A DNA stretch of 30,662 bases from UBA5009 sp038043185. GTDB lineage: Bacteria > Bdellovibrionota > Bdellovibrionia > Bdellovibrionales > Bdellovibrionaceae. Below, in pieces: positions 8,022 to 17,581 of this stretch. The number at the start of each line of letters is the position of its first letter. The stretch's first letter is position 1. Below the pieces are notes generated by a model. That model searched no databases. It was not told the DNA's origin and saw only the letters and a list, made by a program, of their open reading frames with translations. The stretch covers positions 1-30,662 of the forward strand of contig JBBTCO010000044.1 in NCBI GenBank assembly GCA_038043185.1, written 5' to 3'. The position numbers were made by a program, and so were the translations under genes.

Positions 8022-8519
8022 ATGTCACGTCGTAATCGTTATCAACCGCCACGTAAAAGAGCTTCGACTTTTACATTGAATATAACTTCAATGACGGACA
8101 TGTTTACTTTATTGTTAGTCTTCCTATTGCAATCCTACAACACAGCCGAAGTGCAAATCGATCTTGAACCGGGCATGCGGTTGCCTTCATCTAACACATC
8201 ATTGAATCCTAATGATGGCGTTAAAGTGAGCGTCAGTACTGAATCGTTAAAAATTGATAAAAAAGAATTAGGTAAAATTATAAATAATCAGATCGACGGC
8301 AAGGATTTAGATTCTCATGATTCGAGTTTTATTCTTCCGCTTTTTGCTGAACTTGATAAAATTATGAAATCAGATAAGGATAAAAAAATCGTCAAAGAGG
8401 GTCGCATCTTGCTGCAGGCGGATGCACGGCTACCTTATTCAACATTACGAAAAATTATGTACACCGCTTCGATGGCTGGCTTCCCTCAATTGAAAATGGT
8501 GACTACGGTTGGAAATTAA
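8022..8519 (+). CDS. TolR/ExbD-family protein with membrane Asp (AglS-like)
   Basis: A basic N-terminus is followed by one membrane segment containing SMTDMFTLLLVFLL; Asp26 occupies the position of the proton-carrying Asp of TolR/ExbD. The periplasmic part (about 40-166) is short, as in the family. ATG 8022 is chosen over the TTG at 8016 because GAGGG (8011-8015) lies six bases upstream of it. The gene begins just after the stop of the Asp-less paralogue, so the two are probably made in fixed proportion. The likely active partner of the ExbB-like subunit is this one. Confidence 0.87.
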   Translation: MSRRNRYQPPRKRASTFTLNITSMTDMFTLLLVFLLQSYNTAEVQIDLEPGMRLPSSNTSLNPNDGVKVSVSTESLKIDKKELGKIINNQIDGKDLDSHDSSFILPLFAELDKIMKSDKDKKIVKEGRILLQADARLPYSTLRKIMYTASMAGFPQLKMVTTVGN

Positions 8520-8530
8520 GGAAAGTATAA

Positions 8531-11500
8531 ATGAAGTTGATTTTATCAGCATTGATCTTCATCTTTAGCCTCAATTCACTCGCAAAAACCGACGAGCGTG
8601 GTCTTTTGCCCGAAATTAAATCCAATACCAACAATGAATCACAAAACGAAAAAAATACGATCAATTCTGAAATTCTAATTACAAAAACAGAAACTAAGGC
8701 CATTGAATCTTTACAAAGCATTTTGAAAAGGAAAAAGGGCTCTGCAGAGGAACCCGATTTATGGTACCGTTTAGCAGAGCTTTATCAGCGACGTTCAAAA
8801 ACTGGTCGCTTTTTCGACCTCTACTTCAATGAAAAAACAAAACAATTAAGCTCAGTTCCTCTTTCTGTTGGAAAAAGTTCAGAATGGACAAAAAAAGCCA
8901 TCGCTATTTATTTTAAAATTGAAACTCAATTTAAAAAATACCGAGACATGGACTCGGTCTATTTTAATAATGCCTTTGCTCATCAACAAATTGGGCAGCT
9001 AAAAATCGCCGAAGCTCTTTATATTAAATTAATCGAGACTCAATCGAAATCAACACTAATGCCGGATGCAATTTTGGCATTGAGTGAGCTTCTTTACGAT
9101 CAAGGTCGCTTTTCTACTGCCCTCAATTATTTTGAAAAATTAGAAAATTATAAAGAAAGCCGAGTTTATTCTTATGGACTCTATAAAATGGCCTGGGCCC
9201 ATTACAATTTAAGAAATTCGCAAAAGGCAATCAAAAAACTTGAAGATGTCCTTAAGCTAAATCCACCACTGCAACTAGGAGAAACCTTTACAAAAGGTCA
9301 TTACCTGCGCAAAGAGGCACTTCGCGATATGACCATTTTTATCGGAGACACGGCTAGCGCCTCTGAACTTTATTCTTATTTTAACAAAATCACTGAAGGC
9401 GAAGAGCTTGGCAATTCGATGATTGATCTTGCAAAGCTGTATGAATCTCATAGCCGTCACAAAGACATGAACATCTTTTTAACTGAATTTATTTCTAAAC
9501 GCGAAGATAATCCCGCCGTGGTTAAAGCCCACCTTATGTTAGTTGATGCCAATGAAGCTCTTAAATCTCGCGACGAAGTTGTTCGGCATCTGCAAACTGC
9601 GAGTGATTTATGTAAGGCCGGATCCTCGTGGCGTTTGAAACAAAGTAATGAAACTGCACTTAACGAATCTTGCACCAAAGAATTTCGTCAAACCAGTTTA
9701 GAAATTGCCGCAAAGTGGTGGGAAATTTGGTTAAAAAACAAATTACACGTGGCGTTTTCTGAACTTACTGAAAAAGCATTTCGTGTGATCCTAGATAACG
9801 AGGACATCGAGAAACCAGATTTAAAAACACGTTACGCTCTTGCTGAATTGCTTTTTCAACTCAATAAATTTGAAGAGGCCAGTGATCAATATAAAATCGT
9901 TGGGGATAAATCCACCGATCCTGTACTTAGCCATGATGCAACTTATGGCGCCCTTTATGCGAAAGAAAAAAGTTACGACAAAGAAAAAAATTCTTTAAAA
10001 GAAGCACAAAGAAAAAGTCTTGCGCTTAATTACATAAAAAAATTCCCTAAGGGGCAATCCGTTTTACCGGTTAGCTTTAAAGTAGGTTTGATTTTTTATG
10101 AAGAAAAAAACTACAAAGAAGCTTTGCAATGGCTAACGCCAATAGCTGAAAACAAAACCAATAAAGATTTAATGGTAAAATCCGAGGACATCATTCTTGA
10201 TATTTCGAACATCAAAAAAGATTATGTCGGCTTGAAAAATTTAACTCAAAATTTTTTAAAGAAAAATCCCGATGAAAAAAGAAAGAAAAATTTAATCAAA
10301 ATCAATGAAGAGGCTCACTATTCAGAAATTCAAGATTTTTCAAAAACAGCTTCACAACTTGAAGCCTCTGAAAAACTAATTGAGTTCTTTAAATCGCATC
10401 CTGAATCTAATTTGTCTCAAACAGCCCAATGGCAAGCACTTAGTCTTTTATATGCCCAAGGTCGAACGATAAAGGCTTCCGAACTTGTTTTGGATTATGT
10501 TGATAAGTATCCTAAGGATGAAAAAAATCTCGAAGCTTTGAAAGAAGCCGCTAAAGCTTTTGCAGAATCGGGTCGTCTTCTGCGCGCAGCTGCCTTATTA
10601 TCTTCGCTGGCTGAAAAAGATCCAAAAAATCGAACTCAGTATCTTGAGTCATCGGCTGATTTTTATTCGCTTGAAAACAAACCTGTTGAATCCAGAAAAA
10701 TATTTAATTCTTTACTGACTCAAGCAGACAAAAAAGATCGGGCCCGCATTTTTAGTAAAATATTAAATACCTTCAATGGCAAAACAGAAGAGCCAGAATA
10801 TCAAAAAGTCGAGGCGACAATTTTAAGTCAAAATATTGAACCTTATTCAACACAGATCCTAACAAAAAAGGCGAATCAGTTTTTAAAGCAGAAAAAATTT
10901 AAAGATGCTTTCGAGTTAGCCAGAAAAATTTTATCTCGCGATTCAAAATCAGAAGAGCGAGCTTCTGCCCGCCTTGTCCAAGCGGAAGTTTTAGAGCAAG
11001 AACTGATGTCCCAAAGTGTAAAATCCAGCAAAGAAGATCGTTTAGCATTAGTTTTATCAATGAAAACGGAAAAGCTGGATAAAGCCCAAACGGCTTACTT
11101 GTCGGCTACAAAGATGAACTCAGAGGCCAAAATTCAGCTTTTAGCTTATCAAGGTATTGATCGTTGTTACCAGAACTACATTGCGAGCTTGAAAAGCATT
11201 TTGCCTCCATCTACACTTTCTATTGAAGAACAAAAGGCTTTACTGGATGAATTGGCAAAAATTGTTGGCCCTATTGAAGAAAAAAGAAATGATAACTTAA
11301 GACAAATTCAGGCTATCGCTAAAAACGCGCTATCGAAAGAAAATCAAGTCATTTGGTCAGAGCTAGCCATTGAAAACACCGCCCGTCCGACGATAAAATA
11401 TCCTGAAACGCAATCTCTGCAAAGCTTTTTACCTCGGGATTTTATAAGCGCAAAAGAAAATTGGAAAAAAATCGACTTTAAAACAAAAAGTATTTGTGAT

Positions 11501-12238
11501 CTGAAAAGGTGGAAAAATAGCGAAAAAGAAAATAACACTCCACAAATTGCGGAATCCTGTTATGCAGTACAGGATTTTAAATCCCTTGAAAAATTAGCTT
11601 TAGAAATGACTACCAATAAGGAACAACGAATTTATGGATTGTATTTGTTAAGTTATACCTCTGAAGCCCAAGGTTTAGATTTAAAAGCTTATTGGCTAAT
11701 TGAAAAATTTCTGAACGAGCAACCCTTATATACTCCGGCTATCTATCAAAAAGCACGACTGAATTACAAACTCGATGGTCTAGGTTCATCCTTACCTCTT
11801 TTTTCTCAGGTCCTCAATTCGTCAATGACTTCGACAGAAATCGAAACATTCCGAGGAATAAAGGCCTATACCGAGAATAATTATGAATCTGTCATTCAGA
11901 TCTTTGCTGGGTTTCCGAAAGATCAATTGTATAATATGAATGTAGGACTTTTGTTGAGTGAAGCTTATGCTCAAAAAGGAGATCTTGCTAAGTCATTGAA
12001 AGTTGTTGCAGATTTTTTAAGTCGCAAGGGAGCAGATGACCTATTGGGCTTTATCCATCAGGCCCACCTCCTTGAGATGTACAAAAATTCTTCAATCGAG
12101 GCCCTGGATAGCTATCAAAAGGCATTTAAGCTGGCTAAAGAGGAAGACATGAGATTTTGGATCGGGAAAAAGATTGAGTATCTAAAAACCTTAAATAAAA
12201 AGGTCGGACTCAACGCAAACTCGGAGGTGAAACAATGA
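8531..12238 (+). CDS. Very large periplasmic TPR protein
   Basis: A signal peptide of about 19 residues precedes more than 1200 residues of mostly helical sequence with many degenerate tetratricopeptide repeats (for example near 148-255, 430-480, 520-560, 640-720 and 1060-1160). There are no membrane helices after the signal peptide. TPR solenoids scaffold protein complexes; large TPR proteins such as GltI and AgmU/GltD occupy the periplasm of the Myxococcus gliding complex, and this is the likely counterpart, though I cannot assign a one-to-one orthologue. The ribosome binding site AAGGA is 8 bases before the ATG. Its stop overlaps the next gene (ATGA). Confidence 0.8.
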   Translation: MKLILSALIFIFSLNSLAKTDERGLLPEIKSNTNNESQNEKNTINSEILITKTETKAIESLQSILKRKKGSAEEPDLWYRLAELYQRRSKTGRFFDLYFNEKTKQLSSVPLSVGKSSEWTKKAIAIYFKIETQFKKYRDMDSVYFNNAFAHQQIGQLKIAEALYIKLIETQSKSTLMPDAILALSELLYDQGRFSTALNYFEKLENYKESRVYSYGLYKMAWAHYNLRNSQKAIKKLEDVLKLNPPLQLGETFTKGHYLRKEALRDMTIFIGDTASASELYSYFNKITEGEELGNSMIDLAKLYESHSRHKDMNIFLTEFISKREDNPAVVKAHLMLVDANEALKSRDEVVRHLQTASDLCKAGSSWRLKQSNETALNESCTKEFRQTSLEIAAKWWEIWLKNKLHVAFSELTEKAFRVILDNEDIEKPDLKTRYALAELLFQLNKFEEASDQYKIVGDKSTDPVLSHDATYGALYAKEKSYDKEKNSLKEAQRKSLALNYIKKFPKGQSVLPVSFKVGLIFYEEKNYKEALQWLTPIAENKTNKDLMVKSEDIILDISNIKKDYVGLKNLTQNFLKKNPDEKRKKNLIKINEEAHYSEIQDFSKTASQLEASEKLIEFFKSHPESNLSQTAQWQALSLLYAQGRTIKASELVLDYVDKYPKDEKNLEALKEAAKAFAESGRLLRAAALLSSLAEKDPKNRTQYLESSADFYSLENKPVESRKIFNSLLTQADKKDRARIFSKILNTFNGKTEEPEYQKVEATILSQNIEPYSTQILTKKANQFLKQKKFKDAFELARKILSRDSKSEERASARLVQAEVLEQELMSQSVKSSKEDRLALVLSMKTEKLDKAQTAYLSATKMNSEAKIQLLAYQGIDRCYQNYIASLKSILPPSTLSIEEQKALLDELAKIVGPIEEKRNDNLRQIQAIAKNALSKENQVIWSELAIENTARPTIKYPETQSLQSFLPRDFISAKENWKKIDFKTKSICDLKRWKNSEKENNTPQIAESCYAVQDFKSLEKLALEMTTNKEQRIYGLYLLSYTSEAQGLDLKAYWLIEKFLNEQPLYTPAIYQKARLNYKLDGLGSSLPLFSQVLNSSMTSTEIETFRGIKAYTENNYESVIQIFAGFPKDQLYNMNVGLLLSEAYAQKGDLAKSLKVVADFLSRKGADDLLGFIHQAHLLEMYKNSSIEALDSYQKAFKLAKEEDMRFWIGKKIEYLKTLNKKVGLNANSEVKQ

Positions 12239-12480
12239 AAATATTGATGTCATTATCTTTAATATTATTTTTGTCATTCTCAGCCTCTGCGCAGACAAAG
12301 AAGAAAACCGTACGAAAAGTGCAAGAAGTTAACTTTGGTGAAATGAGCTTAAAAGGGACTATCAGAAATCCTGACGGTGCTTTTCTAGTTCAGAAAAAAG
12401 GACTAAAATTTTTACCCCTCTACGATGTGCAAAAAGACATGGATGCGCGCATTCGCGAGGCCAGTTTTTATGTTAGGTAA
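12235..12480 (+). CDS. Small exported protein, unknown function
   Basis: It has 81 residues with a clear signal peptide (about 1-19, ending in SASAQ), then a short basic stretch and a compact, mostly polar mature chain of about 60 residues. No lipobox, cysteine or known motif is seen. It overlaps the TPR gene by ATGA and precedes the AgmX/PglI-type gene by 20 bases, so it is almost certainly a co-made part of the same complex. I do not recognise the family. Confidence 0.72.
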   Translation: MKILMSLSLILFLSFSASAQTKKKTVRKVQEVNFGEMSLKGTIRNPDGAFLVQKKGLKFLPLYDVQKDMDARIREASFYVR

Positions 12481-12500
12481 CCGCTAGTAAGGAAGTTTAA

Positions 12501-13955
12501 ATGCTCACGTTGCTGGTTCAACAGACCACTCAAGATGGCACGAAAAAGGCCTGGAAATTAAGTCCAGGCAAGATCATTTATACATTTGGCACATCAAGAC
12601 TTTCTGACATGATTTCTGTTGATCTTGATTTGCAACCTTATGAAGGCGTTTTTGAATTTCGCAATAACAAATGGTATTATATTGATTTTAATAAAGAGAA
12701 TTTTGAAAAAAATCGAGCACCCACTACAGTTTTAGACAAAGAATGTAAAATTAAATTCAAGAACTCATATTTAATAGTGACTCCAGTTCTAAAAAATGTC
12801 GACGTTTTCGAAAGTATTGAACAGCGCAAACCAAGTCTTTCTACCAATTCAAAACCTCATCATATTTATCTCGTTCGTTTCCGCGGTGCAGTTGTTGAAA
12901 CAAAAACCTTGAAGCCGACGAAAAAATTTCGTCCCAACTCTACTGTACAAAAAATCGTCGTTGATCCTATTCCCTCTCAGGAATGGGTAAGAAAAAATTA
13001 TGGTGAGTATGAAATTAGCCAACGCCTAATCCAGATTGAAGACACGTCACCATTTGCAAAATTTAAGCTCTCACAAGTGACTGATAAAGACAGTGCAAAA
13101 AATATGGGTATTGTGGGTGCCTGCTGCTTGTTATTTGCACTCGTTGCCTTGCTCAGCCCAAAACCGCCGCGTGATGAAGTTGTAAATTTACCTCAAAGCG
13201 CGACTAAACTTATTGTCCGCACTGATTTTAAAAAAACCAAACAAGAGAAACAAAAATCACAAGCTGAAAAATCAGTGGCACAGAAAGCCGCTGCTCCCGC
13301 GACAACACCAAGCACTACACCTGCTGGTGGAAAAGTCGCTGGTCTCTTAAAAAGTTTAAATTCTGGACGACTCAGCAATTTGTTGTCAAAAATTTCTGCT
13401 CAAGCTCAAAAATCTAAAAACGCAATTATTTCAAAGGGTGTTGTCGCCGGAACAGGCCCCAGCGGACGAGCTCTTGCTTCAATTGGACCAATTGATAAAA
13501 CAGGCAAAGATTGGAACTCCGATGCAAAGGGCACTGGAGTAACAATTTCCACCTCTGGTCTTGGCGGTGGCAAATCGATGAATGGCGTAGGACAATTGGC
13601 TGGTGGAAAAATTGGCCAAGCTGGTGTTGGACTGATTGAAGACGAATCCGAAATCGTTGGAGGGCTCGATCGAGATGTCATTGCTAGCTATATTAAAACT
13701 CAACTTGGACAAATCTTATATTGTTATGAGAGACAACTCAGCGCCAACAAAGATTTATTTGGAAAAATCGCTGTGCGCTTTACAATCGGCTCATCTGGTC
13801 AAGTCGAAGCTCAGAATATTGGTGATTCAACGCTGAAGAACGCAACCGTCGAAGGATGTATTTTGAACAAGGTTGCTCAATGGAAATTCCCAGCTCCACA
13901 AGGGGGAACAAAGGTGAATGTCACCTATCCATTCTTGTTTAAAAGTACAAACTAA
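12501..13955 (+). CDS. Inner-membrane protein with AgmX/PglI (TonB-like) C-terminal domain, GltG-like
   Basis: Residues 1-130 form a soluble, beta-rich N-terminal region that could be a degenerate FHA-type domain. One membrane segment lies at about 202-219. A Lys/Ala/Thr/Pro linker and a Gly-rich stretch span about 240-385. The C-terminal domain at about 388-482 matches the AgmX/PglI family, with ILYCYERQL, a Gly-x-Val strand, a paired Cys (408 and 453) and WKFPAP. In Myxococcus, GltG and GltJ have this layout and link the cytoplasm and motor to the outer envelope. There is no signal peptide, so the N-terminus is cytoplasmic. The start has AAGGA 7 bases upstream. Confidence 0.82.
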   Translation: MLTLLVQQTTQDGTKKAWKLSPGKIIYTFGTSRLSDMISVDLDLQPYEGVFEFRNNKWYYIDFNKENFEKNRAPTTVLDKECKIKFKNSYLIVTPVLKNVDVFESIEQRKPSLSTNSKPHHIYLVRFRGAVVETKTLKPTKKFRPNSTVQKIVVDPIPSQEWVRKNYGEYEISQRLIQIEDTSPFAKFKLSQVTDKDSAKNMGIVGACCLLFALVALLSPKPPRDEVVNLPQSATKLIVRTDFKKTKQEKQKSQAEKSVAQKAAAPATTPSTTPAGGKVAGLLKSLNSGRLSNLLSKISAQAQKSKNAIISKGVVAGTGPSGRALASIGPIDKTGKDWNSDAKGTGVTISTSGLGGGKSMNGVGQLAGGKIGQAGVGLIEDESEIVGGLDRDVIASYIKTQLGQILYCYERQLSANKDLFGKIAVRFTIGSSGQVEAQNIGDSTLKNATVEGCILNKVAQWKFPAPQGGTKVNVTYPFLFKSTN

Positions 13956-13970
13956 GACGGAGGCAACCAC

Positions 13971-14771
13971 ATGAGACTCTTACAACTGATGATCCTTTTA
14001 ACCGCACTCGGTGTTGCGTATACATTGCCCAGCTATGGCCAAGATAAATCTGCAAAAAAGGCGGACCAGCCGGATAAAAAAGTCGAAAGCGGCGAATCCG
14101 ACAAACTTGATATCCAAAAGCTGGAACAAAAATATTGGTCAGCTAAAGATGACGATTTTTCCGTTATTCAAAATCGCGCTTTTGCCAAAGAAAAAAGATG
14201 GTTTTTCTCGCTTAATTACGGAACACCCTACAATGATCCAAATTCAGCGGGAAGTATGTTGGGTCTAAATCTTGGCTATTTCTTTAATGAGCGTTGGGGT
14301 GTAGAGCTTAATTACAATCAAGCTAGTTATAAAAATAATGAAACAATTGAAGAATACAAACAATCTTTTGGAGTTATGCCTGACCACAATCGATACGTGA
14401 GTGCAACTACGATTATGGCTTATTGGGTGCCTATTTATGCAAAAATGAGTTTACTTGATAAAAAAATTATCTATTTTGACATGGGATTGGGTCTAGGATT
14501 AGGCAGCACCACCTTTGTGCAACAAAAATGTAGTGCCTCTTTAGCTTGCAATACGTCCTTTTTTCAAAGCGTCGATATTTCAAAAAATGCACCTCATTAT
14601 TCACTCAATGTTTTCCAACAATTTTTCGTCTCGAACCAATGGGCGGTTCGTATCGACTTTATAAATCGCTGGACCACAGAAGAACGATTGCGTTTCACCA
14701 CTGGGGCAAGCTTAGGAAATAAATCAATCAACGACACCGCACTTCAGATCGGTATCACCTATTGGAAATAG
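13971..14771 (+). CDS. Outer-membrane beta-barrel protein
   Basis: A signal peptide (about 1-23, ending in SYG) is followed by about 50 charged residues and then alternating hydrophobic/aromatic strands typical of an eight-stranded-type barrel, such as WFFSLNYGT, LGLNLGYFF, WGVELNYNQ and a last strand ALQIGITYWK. A large extracellular loop with two Cys (QQKCSASLACN) lies at about 184-195. In the Myxococcus system GltA, GltB and GltH are such barrels; this is likely their functional counterpart. Its strong GGAGG ribosome binding site is 8 bases upstream. Confidence 0.78.
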   Translation: MRLLQLMILLTALGVAYTLPSYGQDKSAKKADQPDKKVESGESDKLDIQKLEQKYWSAKDDDFSVIQNRAFAKEKRWFFSLNYGTPYNDPNSAGSMLGLNLGYFFNERWGVELNYNQASYKNNETIEEYKQSFGVMPDHNRYVSATTIMAYWVPIYAKMSLLDKKIIYFDMGLGLGLGSTTFVQQKCSASLACNTSFFQSVDISKNAPHYSLNVFQQFFVSNQWAVRIDFINRWTTEERLRFTTGASLGNKSINDTALQIGITYWK

Positions 14772-14782
14772 GTTGGAGCAAT

Positions 14783-16864
14783 ATGAAATCACTTATTCTG
14801 ACGGCAGTAACAGTTTTAATCTTGGTGATCTCGTCAATAATGGCTGAAGCCCAAGTTTTAAAAACTGTTAATTCGGGCCGAAAACCTGCGCCAAATTTAA
14901 AAATTAAATCAAGTCGTGTCCCCACTTTTGAAATGCACAAAGCTAATAAAATTCCACACCTCGACATTGGCGAAGAAATCACCCTCGAGTCCCAAGTCAG
15001 CGAACTGGCACTGCCCGCCCTTCCACAAGTAAAATCGATACAAATCGTTCGCAAAGAATCACCAAAAGTGAGCGAGCTTGATAAAAAGAAAAAACCCTTC
15101 GCTGCTGCAGCGCCAGCAAAATCTTTCGCAAACAATAAAACGCTGGGACAGATTCCCGAGATTAAGGCCCTTAAAGAAATCGTCGAGCCTGTAACCAAAG
15201 AGACCAATCCAGACACGAAAGAAATGACGACATTTAAATCCCAAGAATATAAGATTCTTGAAGGACAAATTTATTATGAGTTTTTAAAAAATTACGAAAT
15301 GGCTTTAGCTCACTTTGCAGAACTTTTATCTGATAAAGAGTATGGCCATGAAGCTGCTTTTCACTATGCGCAAGCGGCGGCTGAAGTTGGTCTTCCCACC
15401 GAAATGCGCACCAGTCTTTTAAAAGTAGCTAAAGAGTCCAAAAATCGTGAATTGCAAAATGAAGCGATTGGGGTATTGATAAAAAATATTGAAAAATTGC
15501 AAGTGTCAGACGTCAAAGAAATTGAAAATTATGCGCAAAAATTTGAAATTGATACAAATAGCTACGATGCCTATCAATTTTACCGAGCTAAATATTTTCT
15601 TGAACAAGCAAATCTAACCGCAGTCGAGGAATCCCTTCAAAATATCGATGAAAAATCAAAATACTATTATGAAAGTCTTTTGATCAAAGGATTAAGTCTT
15701 TATCGTCAAGGCAAAATTGATGCGGCCTCTGATATCTTAAATACTTTACTAACAAAGTCTGACCGCTCTATCCCTATTCGAACGATTTCCGCAATAACTT
15801 TGGCGCGAATTTATTTTCAAAAGGGAAAATATAAAGATGCCTTCACCGCTTACGGACAAGTCGACAAGTCTCATCCCATTTGGTTACCCGCAATGGTCGA
15901 ACAAGCCTGGACACAAATTCTGCTGAAAGACTATGAAGGCGCTGCAGGGAATATGTTTTCACTGCACACTGATTTTTTTAAAAACGCGTACAATCCTGAA
16001 AGTTATGTAGTTCGAACTGTGGGTTATCTTAATCTCTGCCAATTCGGTGATGGAATGAATGTTTTAAATAACTTAGGACATCGTTATGCTCCAATGTATG
16101 GTCGACTCGAAAAATTTCAGTCGCAAAAAAAATCTTCAAAAGATTATTATGATCTTGTTCGCACGTGGCTGAAAAATCCTGATCTTCGTGAAGTCGAAAG
16201 TGTTCCACGTTCCTTTATTGTTGAATTAGCCCGTCACCCCTCATTTGTGGCCATTCAAAAACAAATAAATAACTATGAAGATGAGATTACATCATTCGGG
16301 AATGTCACTTTAAAACTTATTCAAAGGGAAAAGGATCTTATCAAAAAACAAAGTGATGCCAATGTCGAGCTGGGTAAAGTTCGCGCAAAAATGAACGACC
16401 CTCAAGCCAAAGCAATTATGCCTGAGCTTAAAGCCAATGAGTTGCTTCAACAAAAACGCCTGGCTAGTTATAAGTACCAAACACAAACCGTGAATAAAGC
16501 GCGCAACAGTGTGAAGGAAGCTCGTGAAAAAAGCTTTGTGCGAATTGATAAGGAAAAGGCCGAAGCTCGTGAGAGAGCTGCTACGGCCCTTAAAAATCGT
16601 TATATGGTTGCTATGTCCTCATTGAAAACCGTTTTGGATCAAAGTGAGATTCTTCAATACGAGATTTATTCAGGCGCTGGGGAGCACATCCGTTACCAAG
16701 CCTCTGGAGGCGAAGCCACGAAGAAGGATGTCAGTGAAGTTCCAAAACCAGAAAAAGATAACAACATGAAGTGGAATTTTAAAGGTGAAATTTGGGAGGA
16801 CGAGATAGGTCACTTCAGATCTTCTTTGAAAAATGTTTGTCCTGCTGACGAAAATGGAAAATAA
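14783..16864 (+). CDS. Periplasmic TPR protein with C-terminal coiled coil
   Basis: The ATG at 14783 (GGAG 4 bases upstream) begins a signal peptide of about 24 residues ending in AEA; an upstream TTG at 14762 would add 7 residues ahead of the signal. A Pro/Lys-rich stretch (about 25-140) precedes TPR-like helices (about 150-420), and a charged helical, probably coiled-coil region spans about 490-620. It slightly overlaps the end of the barrel gene only if the TTG is used. It is probably a periplasmic scaffold of the same machine. Confidence 0.78.
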   Translation: MKSLILTAVTVLILVISSIMAEAQVLKTVNSGRKPAPNLKIKSSRVPTFEMHKANKIPHLDIGEEITLESQVSELALPALPQVKSIQIVRKESPKVSELDKKKKPFAAAAPAKSFANNKTLGQIPEIKALKEIVEPVTKETNPDTKEMTTFKSQEYKILEGQIYYEFLKNYEMALAHFAELLSDKEYGHEAAFHYAQAAAEVGLPTEMRTSLLKVAKESKNRELQNEAIGVLIKNIEKLQVSDVKEIENYAQKFEIDTNSYDAYQFYRAKYFLEQANLTAVEESLQNIDEKSKYYYESLLIKGLSLYRQGKIDAASDILNTLLTKSDRSIPIRTISAITLARIYFQKGKYKDAFTAYGQVDKSHPIWLPAMVEQAWTQILLKDYEGAAGNMFSLHTDFFKNAYNPESYVVRTVGYLNLCQFGDGMNVLNNLGHRYAPMYGRLEKFQSQKKSSKDYYDLVRTWLKNPDLREVESVPRSFIVELARHPSFVAIQKQINNYEDEITSFGNVTLKLIQREKDLIKKQSDANVELGKVRAKMNDPQAKAIMPELKANELLQQKRLASYKYQTQTVNKARNSVKEAREKSFVRIDKEKAEARERAATALKNRYMVAMSSLKTVLDQSEILQYEIYSGAGEHIRYQASGGEATKKDVSEVPKPEKDNNMKWNFKGEIWEDEIGHFRSSLKNVCPADENGK

Positions 16865-16885
16865 AGTCCGATGAAGGAGTCATAA

Positions 16886-17560
16886 ATGAATGCGCACAAA
16901 ATAAACATAATACTCGGTGGAATTTTTCTACTTGGTCTTACTTTTAGTCTTACTTATTCGCCTTTTGCTGAAGCCAAGGCTTCTGCCCAAGATGGATTAG
17001 AAAAAATTAAAACGAACATTGAAAACTCAAAATTAAATGTTCAGGATTATAAAAAGAACTTATCTATCGTTGAAAAAAATATTTCTGAAGTGTCAAAAGC
17101 TCGAAGCCAGGTGGAAGACCAGAAAAAAAGTGTTTCAAATCAGGTCAAAGAAAATCAAGCCGCATTAAAAAAAGTTGAACAAAATGATAAAGAACTCAAT
17201 CAACTGATTGCCGATGAAAAAAACAAACTGATCTTAGATGATAAAAAAATCAAAGAACTCGAAGAAATGATTGGTAAAATTAAAGAAAATCAGACAATCA
17301 GAAATAAAAATATCACAGACTATCAAGTTCAATTGACGCAAATTCAAGAGGAGAAAAAGGTCTGGGCCACTCGTGGCGATGCTTTAAAAGATCAAGAAAA
17401 ACAGGTGAACGATAAACTTAAAACCGCTGTGACCCAAGAAAATGATTGGAAAAACAAAAAACGCGGTTATGAAGGTGAAATCTCTCGATGGAATAAAGAA
17501 ATCGATAAACAACAGAAGATTTATGATAACTACAAGAATCTCGCTGAAGTTAAGGACTAG
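16886..17560 (+). CDS. Exported coiled-coil protein, last gene of the operon
   Basis: A signal peptide (about 1-30, ending in AEAKA) is followed by about 190 residues that are nearly all charged heptad-like sequence (Lys, Glu, Gln, Asn) with no Cys or Pro, so a long rod is expected. AAGGAG lies 7 bases before the ATG. It ends the gene run; the next gene converges from the other strand 21 bases away. The rod could be a periplasmic spacer, but no family assignment is possible by eye. Confidence 0.75.
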   Translation: MNAHKINIILGGIFLLGLTFSLTYSPFAEAKASAQDGLEKIKTNIENSKLNVQDYKKNLSIVEKNISEVSKARSQVEDQKKSVSNQVKENQAALKKVEQNDKELNQLIADEKNKLILDDKKIKELEEMIGKIKENQTIRNKNITDYQVQLTQIQEEKKVWATRGDALKDQEKQVNDKLKTAVTQENDWKNKKRGYEGEISRWNKEIDKQQKIYDNYKNLAEVKD

Positions 17561-17581
17561 TTAAACTGCATAATTCCGCAG

